From: Paenalcaligenes sp035301625
Lineage (GTDB): Bacteria; Pseudomonadota; Gammaproteobacteria; Burkholderiales; Burkholderiaceae_B
DNA length: 18,104 bases
Direction: 5' to 3'
Assembly (NCBI GenBank): GCA_035301625.1
Contig: DATGTW010000077.1
Coordinates: 1-18,104, forward strand
Part shown: positions 5,938 through 13,631 of the stretch, piece after piece
How positions within the stretch are numbered: position 1 is the first letter of the stretch
How the letters are laid out: the number at the start of each line of letters is the position of its first letter
Program-made: the position numbers and the translations under genes
Notes under the pieces: model-generated
Told to the model about the DNA's origin: nothing
The model's input: the letters and a program-made list of their open reading frames with translations, nothing else
Databases searched by the model: none

Positions 5938-6948
5938 TTAATCAGGCACTCTGCTAGCAATATATCTGTGAAACAACTCCACAGAATCCATATCCTTCGG
6001 TATGGACTGTTGTAATCCCAATAGGTCTTTGGGTGCCAACCCGAATCGTTCTTTAAAGAATGCAGAAAATTGAGCGCGGGGTGAAAAGCCACATTTATAT
6101 GATAGTTCTTTGATTGAGAGTGGCTTGTGCCTATTCATTAAAACGGTCCGATAGGCTAGGTCTAAGCGTTTATTTCGAATAATTCTAGCGACCCCAATAT
6201 CATTTTCAAATGCTCTATATAGGTGTGAATGCGAGAGCCTGAAATGCTGCATGATAGTTTTAGGGCTTAATTCCGGATCGGTCAGATTTTGATTGATGTA
6301 GTTCAATATTTGTTGACGCAGGGTTAGCCCTACAGATAGGCTTTGCTCTTTGGAAAAGCTAACACCACTAAGTGCAGCATCAATCAAATGTATTAATGCT
6401 TCTTGGACGCCGTTGACGGCACTGTCGTCCATATTATCCAGATTACTATCAATCGATAGCATTAAATCAGCCAACAATTTATTAGTAGGGACACCGGCTT
6501 TTAAAACCACCCCGTGGAGGTTCTTATTGCCCCATTTTTTGTTGAGCTCATTACGCGATATAACGATAGTTAATCTGGCACCAGCATCTTTTTTACTGTT
6601 TAATGGCTGGGATAGATCCATAAAGAAGATATCACCAGGCACTACCTTGATATATCTGCCATTAAAATCCCCCCTATATTCACCCGCTAGCACCAACTGC
6701 AATAGATAATAATCCAAATCAGTCTGTGCGATTAACCGTGTACTACGATTACAGTATTGATCATTGAATGTCGTGTTACCGACAACCATATTCCCTAGTA
6801 GCCGTGAGCGGACTGAACCAGTAATCACGTTATTATCGTCGTTGCTTACGGGGATAATTTCATAGAGCAAAGAGGAAATCTCACGCCAAAAATCATTGCG
6901 CGCAGATTGTTCTACCATATCTGTAGAAATATATTGTCCACCTTCCAT
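5938..6948 (-). CDS. AraC-family transcriptional regulator
   Basis: A 336-aa regulator. Residues about 15-195 form a cupin-like sensing domain of the type found in regulators such as FeaR and XylS (YYLLQLVLAGEYRGDFNGR, then PGDIFFMDLSQP). Residues about 210-312 contain the two AraC helix-turn-helix units: LSPKTIMQHFRLSHSHLYRAFE (about 227-248) and LSIKELSYKCGFSPRAQFSAFF (about 277-298), ending in the usual RFGLAPKDL. It is the last gene of the glycosidase cluster, 50 bp behind the outer-membrane protein gene, so it probably senses the glycoside or its product and controls the operon. The short gap contains a 7-bp inverted repeat TAAGCTT/AAGCTTA (6953-6959 and 6980-6986). No strong ribosome site is visible. 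Confidence 0.9.
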   Translation of the reverse strand: MEGGQYISTDMVEQSARNDFWREISSLLYEIIPVSNDDNNVITGSVRSRLLGNMVVGNTTFNDQYCNRSTRLIAQTDLDYYLLQLVLAGEYRGDFNGRYIKVVPGDIFFMDLSQPLNSKKDAGARLTIVISRNELNKKWGNKNLHGVVLKAGVPTNKLLADLMLSIDSNLDNMDDSAVNGVQEALIHLIDAALSGVSFSKEQSLSVGLTLRQQILNYINQNLTDPELSPKTIMQHFRLSHSHLYRAFENDIGVARIIRNKRLDLAYRTVLMNRHKPLSIKELSYKCGFSPRAQFSAFFKERFGLAPKDLLGLQQSIPKDMDSVELFHRYIASRVPD

Positions 6949-6998
6949 TGGCTAAGCTTTTTTATAAATGTATTAATCCAAGCTTACATCAGTTTTTA

Positions 6999-7991
6999 TT
7001 ATTTCGTTAATGGCAGTGACAGGGTTAACAAGATAGCTGTCCCCTTGACGCGGTTTTTAGTATTAAATTCGCGCAGAGCTTTTATGCGCACTTGGGCGGG
7101 TCTATTGCCTAACTTAAACGCATGACCTGCCGTCAGCCCCAAAGCTGAGGTCCGACCACGGAAAGCGCCCAGCAATGCCCCCTCGCCTGAGTCACCACTG
7201 ATTTGTTGGTAGTGATAACCCATCACCCCCACACTCGTGCCAGGGTGCCCAATATCACGCGAGATTGCTGCCTCGATATGCCATTCATTACCCGTTTTGT
7301 ACTGAGTTTTTTTATTTTTACCATTAAATGTAACCCCGGTAACGCCAGAAATATCCCAACCGATTTTTGGGTCATACCAGGTACCAGCAAATGAAAGATC
7401 AGCCCCCCAACGATGAAAAGCTATATTAGCCATTGAATTTTCACGATAATGCCCAACGGGCACATTTACCATCGCATTTACATTCCAATGATACGGACCC
7501 TGATCCCACGCAAGCGTGGTATTAAGCACTGGATCACCCACCGTGAAAATATAATTAGTATTATCAGCTTCAAATGGGCCTGCTATAAAATCCGCCTCAA
7601 TCTGCTGATACCCAAACGGGGCTGTCAGGCCCACAGCCAAACGCCCCCCTAAAAGTTGATACGGCGTAGACCAAATAACGGTGGGCAAGTTTATTAAAGC
7701 CTGCGCTTTTAAACCTACCCCAACTTTGCCCCCCATAGGCAATTTTTTGGATTTTTCAGTACGCGCATTGTAATAATAAACATCATTTTGAAAGTACACC
7801 CCGGGCCCTGGCACCACCCCAGCCATGGGTCCCTTGGTACCTAATAAATAAAATCCTGTCCCATTCTCAGCAGCCTCGGTTGTATTTGAACCTAGCCCTG
7901 TTAGGCTCAGAGAAAGGAACAGCGTCAAAAAAGATCGCTTTAAAAAGCAATTTGCCATGAGATGCCGCTTTCTGATTTGATTATTACTCAT
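6999..7991 (-). CDS. outer-membrane protein of the MetA-pathway/SphA-like family
   Basis: A 330-aa predicted outer-membrane beta-barrel. After a signal peptide (hydrophobic core about residues 20-33, cleavage near 40) comes the family's opening pattern: ENGTGFYLLGTKGP--GVVPGPGVYFQNDVYYY. The rest alternates as in beta strands, with many glycines and aromatics. Family members are found near aromatic-degradation genes and are thought to pass hydrophobic or aromatic compounds through the outer membrane; direct proof is limited. The start overlaps the previous stop in ATGAGTAA, indicating translational coupling. A second ATG at 7958 would give a more typical signal peptide and is a real alternative. 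No TonB receptor accompanies the cluster, so this protein is the likely entry route for its substrate. Confidence 0.82.
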   Translation of the reverse strand: MSNNQIRKRHLMANCFLKRSFLTLFLSLSLTGLGSNTTEAAENGTGFYLLGTKGPMAGVVPGPGVYFQNDVYYYNARTEKSKKLPMGGKVGVGLKAQALINLPTVIWSTPYQLLGGRLAVGLTAPFGYQQIEADFIAGPFEADNTNYIFTVGDPVLNTTLAWDQGPYHWNVNAMVNVPVGHYRENSMANIAFHRWGADLSFAGTWYDPKIGWDISGVTGVTFNGKNKKTQYKTGNEWHIEAAISRDIGHPGTSVGVMGYHYQQISGDSGEGALLGAFRGRTSALGLTAGHAFKLGNRPAQVRIKALREFNTKNRVKGTAILLTLSLPLTK

Positions 7992-9117
7992 TTGTAGTGC
8001 TTAGACTCTTGATGAGATCGATTTCTGCTTGGCGGTAGGGTGTACCATCACTATGAAAAATCTCATGAAACCAAATCGTTGGTTCTCTTTCGGTGTACGG
8101 GTTATACCAACTATCCCAAGGCAAGCGGGTCTGAGTTTTGCCATCTACTAGCCCCCAGTTAAACATCCCCACATTATGTTTTTTACCCATCGGCAATGTG
8201 CCATCAAAAGTAGAGCCACTACCCCGAGCCATGTATTCCGTAGCGATCAGAGGACGGCCATAACTGGATAACTGCTGAACTCGGGCTTCAAATTCTTCGG
8301 GCCAGCCATAATCATGAAAGCTGATAATGTCTGATTCATTGACTTGAATTTTTTCAATTTCATCTAATTGATCGGGATCATCCCACTGTGCGCCTGACCA
8401 CAGCCCCGTTGTAAGCGGCTGCTTAGGGTCGACACTGCGGGCCCAATCATATACCTGTGGTAATAACAAAGCGACATAATCATTTTTATCCGCAATACTG
8501 TCATATAAACCGGCGCTGGTATTACTGGGCTCATTCCATAAATCCCAACCAATCACGCGTTCATCATTCGCATGATTCCCAATTACGTCTTGTACATATT
8601 CTTTTAGTTTTGGGTATTTGCTTTTATCTTGAAGCCTTTGTTCACCAGGGGCCTGCACCCAGCGTGAATTATGCACCCCAGGGACTGGAGGCTTTTGCTG
8701 ACCATAGACCGGATTGGGATCCCAATCACTATCGAAGAGAACAAACAAAACTTTTAAGTTGTGCTTATCGCCTAATTCGAGAAATTTTTCGAGCCTTTCA
8801 TTAAACCCCTCTCGATCATTTTCCCAAACCAGGTTATGCAGGAAAACACGCAAGGTATTCATACCGATATCGGCAGCCATGCCCATTTCTTTATCAATAG
8901 TGGCAATATCAAATGTATCTTTGTGCCACATCTCTATCTGATTGGCCGCGGTACTGGGTGTGAAATTAGCCCCTAACAACCATGGCTGCTGCTGGTACCA
9001 ATCATTGGCCTCTTGCTTGCTCCACTGCTGACGGGCCTGTGCTGCCCCTGAAAACAAAGCCAAACTTATCAACCCCGCTAATAACCAACGATTATTTACT
9101 TTCATTGTCTTATCCAT
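7984..9117 (-). CDS. exported clan GH-A glycoside hydrolase (GH5-like)
   Basis: A 377-aa enzyme with a Sec signal peptide (AQA cleavage site after residue 28), so probably periplasmic. It shows the TIM-barrel features of clan GH-A: NTLRVFLHNLVWE (87-99), FVLFDSDWDPNP, acid/base glutamate E196 in WDLWNEPSN, SFHDYGWP, and nucleophile E294 in LIATEYMARG. I recall close relatives annotated as cellulase-family hydrolases or 1,4-beta-xylanases; the exact family and substrate cannot be fixed from sequence alone. It is the third gene of the operon and starts inside the stop of the upstream GH1 gene (ATGGATAA). An internal ATG at 9105 is an alternative start. It has no carbohydrate-binding module, suggesting soluble oligosaccharides or small glycosides rather than insoluble polymer. 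Confidence 0.85.
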   Translation of the reverse strand: MDKTMKVNNRWLLAGLISLALFSGAAQARQQWSKQEANDWYQQQPWLLGANFTPSTAANQIEMWHKDTFDIATIDKEMGMAADIGMNTLRVFLHNLVWENDREGFNERLEKFLELGDKHNLKVLFVLFDSDWDPNPVYGQQKPPVPGVHNSRWVQAPGEQRLQDKSKYPKLKEYVQDVIGNHANDERVIGWDLWNEPSNTSAGLYDSIADKNDYVALLLPQVYDWARSVDPKQPLTTGLWSGAQWDDPDQLDEIEKIQVNESDIISFHDYGWPEEFEARVQQLSSYGRPLIATEYMARGSGSTFDGTLPMGKKHNVGMFNWGLVDGKTQTRLPWDSWYNPYTEREPTIWFHEIFHSDGTPYRQAEIDLIKSLSTTNE

Positions 9118-10552
9118 TTTTCTGTCCGATTTCTGATGGCTCTAGAGCCGCATTGGCTTTGGCGCATTGGCCATAATATAAAAGACTGCTTTTGGGCGTA
9201 CGTTCTAACGTTTCTGGATCGAAGCTAATTAACCCAAATCTCTTGGCAAAGCCCTCAGCCCATTCCCAATTATCAGTCGCAGACCAGTAATAGATCCCTT
9301 TCAGGTCAACACCCTCCTCAATCGCCGTTAGTGCAGAATCCAGATAGGACTTTATGTATTTACTGCGTAAAGGGTCATTTAATAGGCCATCTTTTGGCTG
9401 ATCATCAGCGAGAGCAAACCCAGTTTCCGTGATATAAATTTTAGGGGCACCATATTCATTGTGTACGCGCATTAAAATCTCAGGCAAGCCATCCGGCTCA
9501 AAGAAATAAAAGCCTGTACGCGGTACTTCCTGCGGAGCGCCATCTAAATCTGGCACGAACCCTAACGGCGCGTCGGGATTCGCCCGCACGTACAGCCGCG
9601 AATAATAATTCACTCCAATGGTCTCAGGCTTTAGGGCAATTATGTCCATATCGCTGCCCTGCACATACGGCTCCACATTGGGGCTAATCGCTACGGGATA
9701 ACCTTTGTCATAGAGTGGATCCATAAAAGCTCGGTTCCAGTAGGCGTCGACTAACTCAACAACAGCCTCGTCCTGCGGTTGCTCACCAACAGCAGCGCGA
9801 ATAGGGGTCAAATTGATTGTTGTTGTCAGCGTGGCATTGTCTTTTAAATTTGCGCGTGCTGCCTGCGCCATCAAACCCTGACCCAAGTTTTGATGATGAA
9901 TCGCTGCCCCAACCGCATTTGCAGCATGTAAACCCGGCGCGTGGATGCCCAGGCCATACCCTGCCATAGCTACCGAATTAGGCTCATTTAACAATGCCCA
10001 CATCGTGACACGGTCGCCAAAACGCTCAGTAATGATGTCCGCATAATCAGCCATGTGAAATGCGATGTCCCGATCACGGAAATCCCCTGCCCACACAGGT
10101 ATGTCCCAATGAATCATGGTGCCAAATGGCTCAATACCCAGCTCGAGCATGCTGTCAATGATGCGGTCATACAGATCTAACCCTGCACTGTTTAGTGACT
10201 CGGGACCTTCGGGCTGTATGCGCGGCCATGCAAAAGAAAATCGAAAGGACTGCACGCCCGCATCGGCTAACAACTGAAAATCCTCGCGGTACCTATTCTC
10301 AAAATCAGTGTTGATTATGTTATTGGTCCCATCAGCAATATGATTTCCTGCATCGACAAATTCATCCCAGTTACTGCGGCCGCGGCCTTTTCTGCTTTCG
10401 ACTTGGGCAGCGGCCGAACCCACCCCCCATTTAAATCCTGCTGGAAAAGCAGCGGTATTGGCCTGCGCTATTTGAGGGAAACTGGCCAACGTTGCACTCA
10501 CCCCGGCCACTTTAATAAAATCACGGCGAGACAGATATGGAATAAAAGACAT
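9110..10552 (-). CDS. Tat-exported family 1 glycoside hydrolase (beta-glucosidase type), second of a tandem pair
   Basis: A 480-aa GH1 enzyme. The twin-arginine signal LSRRDFIKVAG (R9, R10) ends in an AQA site near residue 31, so the enzyme is folded before export to the periplasm. GH1 landmarks: Q50 and V-E (usual QIE), H148 in IHWD, acid/base E190 in LLNEP, NYYS with Y316, nucleophile E376 in ITETG, and WSATDNWEWAEG---RFGLI. The threonine normally before the NEP motif is leucine. I chose the ATG at 10552 because AAGGGG lies 6 nt upstream; a more distal ATG at 10576 would overlap the preceding gene and has no ribosome site. Retaining-type cleavage of beta-glycosides is expected; aglycone and sugar are unknown. 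Confidence 0.9.
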   Translation of the reverse strand: MSFIPYLSRRDFIKVAGVSATLASFPQIAQANTAAFPAGFKWGVGSAAAQVESRKGRGRSNWDEFVDAGNHIADGTNNIINTDFENRYREDFQLLADAGVQSFRFSFAWPRIQPEGPESLNSAGLDLYDRIIDSMLELGIEPFGTMIHWDIPVWAGDFRDRDIAFHMADYADIITERFGDRVTMWALLNEPNSVAMAGYGLGIHAPGLHAANAVGAAIHHQNLGQGLMAQAARANLKDNATLTTTINLTPIRAAVGEQPQDEAVVELVDAYWNRAFMDPLYDKGYPVAISPNVEPYVQGSDMDIIALKPETIGVNYYSRLYVRANPDAPLGFVPDLDGAPQEVPRTGFYFFEPDGLPEILMRVHNEYGAPKIYITETGFALADDQPKDGLLNDPLRSKYIKSYLDSALTAIEEGVDLKGIYYWSATDNWEWAEGFAKRFGLISFDPETLERTPKSSLLYYGQCAKANAALEPSEIGQKNG

Positions 10553-10562
10553 AATGGACCCC

Positions 10563-11969
10563 TTAGGCAATGCCATTCATGGCTATGCATTTACCAAAAT
10601 ACTCGAGGCTACGCTTGGGCGTGCGTTTGAGCGATGGATGCTCGACATAGATAAGCCCAAAGCGCTTATCCAGGCCGTTAATCCATTCCCAATTATCAGT
10701 GGCAGACCAATAAATCATGCCTTTTAGATCGACGCCATCTTGGTACGCTTTATGGGCAGACTCTAAATAACCCTTTATAAATTTAATTCTGATGGGATCA
10801 TCCACCCAACCATCTTGAGGGGCTGCGTCTTTAATAGGAAAACCAAATTCCGTAACGATGATTTCGGGCTCATCGTAAAACTTATAAGTATCCACCAATA
10901 CCTGATAAAAGGTATCCGGGTCATAGGGCATTTCTTCGGTGCGCTGTAATTCCTTGGGCGGCTCAATAATGTCATGACCCAGTGGCGCATTAGGATTGGC
11001 CTTAACAAAGAATCGCGAATAAAAATTCAAACCGAAAAAATCAGGTTTGACAGCGATAGTATCCATGTCACCGGACTTTATGTATTTATCCACATACTGC
11101 ATCAAAACAGGCGGGTAACCTTTGCCATAGGCCGGCATAGTTGTACCATCACGCCAGACTGCATTAGCCAGCTTTGCCGAATCAATATCTTCTTGCTTGC
11201 CCGAGGGCGCATCAAAATACATCATGTTAAATGCAGAAGATATCTTGGTATCAGCAGGCGCATTTGCCCGCACAGCCTTAAAGGCCTCAGCATGAGCTAA
11301 ATTGACATGGTGCAGCGCTCGGCCCATGTAATCCAAATTTTGATAACCCGGCGCAAACATACCTGCGCCATAACCTAAAATCGGGATCACTCCAGGCTCA
11401 TTAAATAACAGCCATGTGTGCGTCCTGTCCCCTACTAAGCGTGCCATCAGCTCAGCGTAATCCCCCATTTTTCTAGCAACATCACGGTCAAGGAAATCGC
11501 CCGCCCACAAAGGCATATCCCAATGAAAAAGTGTAGGTATCGGCTTGATATCGTGCTCTAACATGGCATCTACCAAGCGATCGTAATAACCCATCGCCTG
11601 AGCATTCGGAGCGCCCGCCGTTTCTGGTTGCACTCTGGGCCAGGCAAAAGAAAACCGAAATGATTTGACCCCAGCCTGTTGCAAAAGCTTGAGGTCATCC
11701 ATATACCTGGTTTCAAATTCCACATTAAATTTATTGGTCGTCCCGTCAGTACTGCCACCAATATTATCTATAAAAACATCCCAATTGCTGCGCGCTCGAC
11801 CCAGACGGCTTTCAGTTTCAGGAGCAGATGCCGCCACTCCCCATAGAAAACCTTCTGGGAAAAGCAAATCGTTGGACCTGGACCACGCTAACCCTGGCGC
11901 CATCATTGCCGCCGTGGTCGCTAACGTCCCCGATAAAAATGATCGCCTAGAAATCCCTCGTGATGTCAT
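10563..11969 (-). CDS. Tat-exported family 1 glycoside hydrolase with altered substrate pocket, first of a tandem pair
   Basis: A 468-aa GH1 enzyme, first gene of the glycosidase operon. The Tat motif is ISRRSFLSG (R8, R9). Both catalytic glutamates are present: E191 in LLFNEP and E374 in IVTEFG, plus H149 in FHWD and the glycone-binding WSATDNWEWINGL. Compared with typical GH1 enzymes and with its tandem neighbour, the sugar-binding Gln of the QIE motif is Glu (E51, PETES), the Tyr of NYY is Phe (F316, NFYS), and the residue after the nucleophile is Phe instead of Asn. This suggests divergence from the neighbour, with different sugar specificity. The ATG at 11969 is preferred; an upstream TTG at 11984 would add five residues. 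Its stop is 10 nt before the next GH1 start. Confidence 0.9.
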   Translation of the reverse strand: MTSRGISRRSFLSGTLATTAAMMAPGLAWSRSNDLLFPEGFLWGVAASAPETESRLGRARSNWDVFIDNIGGSTDGTTNKFNVEFETRYMDDLKLLQQAGVKSFRFSFAWPRVQPETAGAPNAQAMGYYDRLVDAMLEHDIKPIPTLFHWDMPLWAGDFLDRDVARKMGDYAELMARLVGDRTHTWLLFNEPGVIPILGYGAGMFAPGYQNLDYMGRALHHVNLAHAEAFKAVRANAPADTKISSAFNMMYFDAPSGKQEDIDSAKLANAVWRDGTTMPAYGKGYPPVLMQYVDKYIKSGDMDTIAVKPDFFGLNFYSRFFVKANPNAPLGHDIIEPPKELQRTEEMPYDPDTFYQVLVDTYKFYDEPEIIVTEFGFPIKDAAPQDGWVDDPIRIKFIKGYLESAHKAYQDGVDLKGMIYWSATDNWEWINGLDKRFGLIYVEHPSLKRTPKRSLEYFGKCIAMNGIA

Positions 11970-12297
11970 ATTAATGCCCGCCAAATCAAATAAATTCTAT
12001 AAACCATTAATTATTCTAGATAAATAAATCCGCTATCCAGATGATTTAGCAACGCATTTATCCCAAATCAGCATCATGGTTACAAGCGCATACAAGTATT
12101 TGGGCTAATACGCGTGAAATGGAAAACTCTGATGCTGATAAATCATTGGTGTATTTCAAAAGAATCACGTTTTAATTTGAAAAATCTTGTTATGGTTCAT
12201 TTCCCACTAAGTACGTAATACACTTAATATTGAGCCCCAAGCCTCTAGCACACAGGCAAACAGTTGAATAATTGCTCGCTCTCTTGGCAAAGTGCTT
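11970..12297. promoter_or_regulatory. divergent control region between the glycosidase operon and an outer-membrane protein gene
   Basis: About 330 bp without a gene, expected to hold the operon promoter (minus) and a promoter for the plus-strand gene. No promoter is close to consensus; on the minus strand TTGCTA followed after 18 bp by TTTATT is the best guess. Two long-range inverted repeats stand out: CCCAAAT (12062-12068) with ATTTGGG (12098-12104), and ATCAGCATCA (12067-12076) with TGATGCTGAT (12130-12139). They overlap, so could form alternative structures or bind a looping regulator such as the AraC-type protein of the cluster. Confidence 0.45.
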
Positions 12298-13035
12298 ATG
12301 TTTTATACCTTTCCATGCCCATCCAACCGCAATGTATCCCGCTATACGCACCTGGCGTTAGCAGCTATTTTTGCGTTTGGCATCATGGGAGTTTATGCTC
12401 CCGCACGGGCAGACTCGGATTATTACCCCGATTATGATCTCAGCGCGCCACCGCCCTATAAAGAGCAAAGCACGCCTCACACTGACAACCAAAATATTAA
12501 TTTAGACAGCGCCACCAGTGGTGACTGGCGCTACAAAACGTCGCGGGGATTTTATGTTGGCAACGACTTCACCATCGGACAATATGGTCGCGCTGCGATG
12601 CAAGTCGACACTATAGCAGGCTACAGTCGGAGCCTAGGAGCCCATACAGGACTTAAAGTTGGCTACAACCACAGCCTTTATCCCAACGAAGGGCGCTTAA
12701 ACAGGAATAAAGTATTTGCCAATCTCAGCTATAGAAACCTTAGCTTCGAGGTCTCGCATGGTTTGCGCACTGGCGTTAATAAAAACCACAACTACTACAA
12801 TTTAGATTATGTGCACCCACTCAACACTAAGTGGAGTATCGCAGTTGGCATGGGTTACGAACACTACGGCACAGTTGGACCCAAAAGCACCATAGATTAT
12901 CGGGCTGATGTCTTATACCGCCTTAATAGCCTGCGGTCTATGTCTATTTATTTTGGTGGGGTCACTCAGCGAAACCCCATCGACGATGGAATCCAAGACA
13001 ATCGCTTTATGTTTGGTGCAAATATGGGTTTTTAA
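12298..13035 (+). CDS. hypothetical outer-membrane beta-barrel protein
   Basis: A 245-aa protein from the ATG at 12298 (a GTG at 12292 would add two residues; neither has a clear ribosome site). The signal peptide has an unusually long polar start (about 18 residues) before the hydrophobic stretch LALAAIFAFGIMGVY and the ARA cleavage site. A short Tyr/Pro-rich segment follows. From about residue 80, alternating strands rich in Gly, Tyr and Asn (GFYVGNDFTIG, AGYSRSLGAHTGLKVGYNHSLYP, FANLSYRNLSFEVSHGL, IAVGMGYEHYG) end in a terminal phenylalanine, the usual beta-barrel signature. I do not recognise a named family; a loose likeness to the TIGR02001-type conserved envelope proteins is possible. 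It is divergent from the glycosidase operon and its stop shares TTAA with the opposing acetyltransferase stop. Confidence 0.75.
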   Translation: MFYTFPCPSNRNVSRYTHLALAAIFAFGIMGVYAPARADSDYYPDYDLSAPPPYKEQSTPHTDNQNINLDSATSGDWRYKTSRGFYVGNDFTIGQYGRAAMQVDTIAGYSRSLGAHTGLKVGYNHSLYPNEGRLNRNKVFANLSYRNLSFEVSHGLRTGVNKNHNYYNLDYVHPLNTKWSIAVGMGYEHYGTVGPKSTIDYRADVLYRLNSLRSMSIYFGGVTQRNPIDDGIQDNRFMFGANMGF

Positions 13036-13616
13036 TTCTTCCTCATGATCCAACAGGGTGTTTTTAAAATCGTCGGAGTCGCCGTTACCTCGAACCCATA
13101 CCGTTCGTATAGCCGCACATTGCGCAGCATATCGGTTTCTAGATAAAAAGGGTAATCGGAACGGTCGTTTAGCGCCTGAGTAAATAAACGGCTGCCGATT
13201 CCTTGGCGCCGATAGTTAGCATCCACAGCCAATGGCCCCAGATGCCAATGACCCTCTTTGGGATCTAACCTGGCCCAGGTACCCAACCATACCGCCAGAC
13301 GCCACCATCTGGTCATGCCATTGGCACACAGCATGGCGGGCAGCATACGCATTCCGTCCAGTATCGAAGGGGTGCAACGATGCGGAGGCAAAACCCCCAT
13401 TACCCCCACCAAACGCGGCCCGTCAAAAGCCCCTTCGAGCTGCCCTTTTCTAAAAACATAGCCCAGCAAAGCAGGAAAAAAACGCTGTAATCGACTCAAA
13501 CGCAGCTCATCTTGTGCACCAAACACCTTTATATGGATCGGGTTATGTAGCATTGCTTGTGCACACAATGCTGCTGCGGTGGTTATATCCTGCTGTGTGA
13601 GCGCTTGATACCTCAT
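13032..13616 (-). CDS. GNAT-family N-acetyltransferase
   Basis: A 194-aa acetyl-CoA-dependent transferase. The acetyl-CoA binding motif A is GPLAVDANYRRQGIGSRLF, with the RRQGIG loop at 136-141, followed by motif B NVRLYERYGFEV (166-177). The N-terminal part contains a Trp-rich stretch (RWWRLAVWLGTWARL, about 103-117) that probably shapes the acceptor site. It is the last gene of the transporter/amidohydrolase operon, starting 15 nt after the symporter stop, and may modify the imported or cleaved amine; that link is only positional. The gene overlaps the opposing gene by 4 nt at the stop codons. The acceptor substrate cannot be told from sequence. Confidence 0.88.
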   Translation of the reverse strand: MRYQALTQQDITTAAALCAQAMLHNPIHIKVFGAQDELRLSRLQRFFPALLGYVFRKGQLEGAFDGPRLVGVMGVLPPHRCTPSILDGMRMLPAMLCANGMTRWWRLAVWLGTWARLDPKEGHWHLGPLAVDANYRRQGIGSRLFTQALNDRSDYPFYLETDMLRNVRLYERYGFEVTATPTILKTPCWIMRKN

Positions 13617-13631
13617 AATGACCCAGAAAAA

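Noticed and set aside
5663..5957. Two overlapping plus-strand reading frames of 64-67 codons between the curA-like and AraC-type genes
   Set aside because: No recognisable domain, no convincing ribosome site, and they run through the tRNA remnant and its terminator.
8457..8804. A 115-codon plus-strand frame opposite the GH5-like gene
   Set aside because: It lies wholly within a well-supported minus-strand gene and shows no domain; treated as a shadow frame, as are similar frames opposite the other genes.
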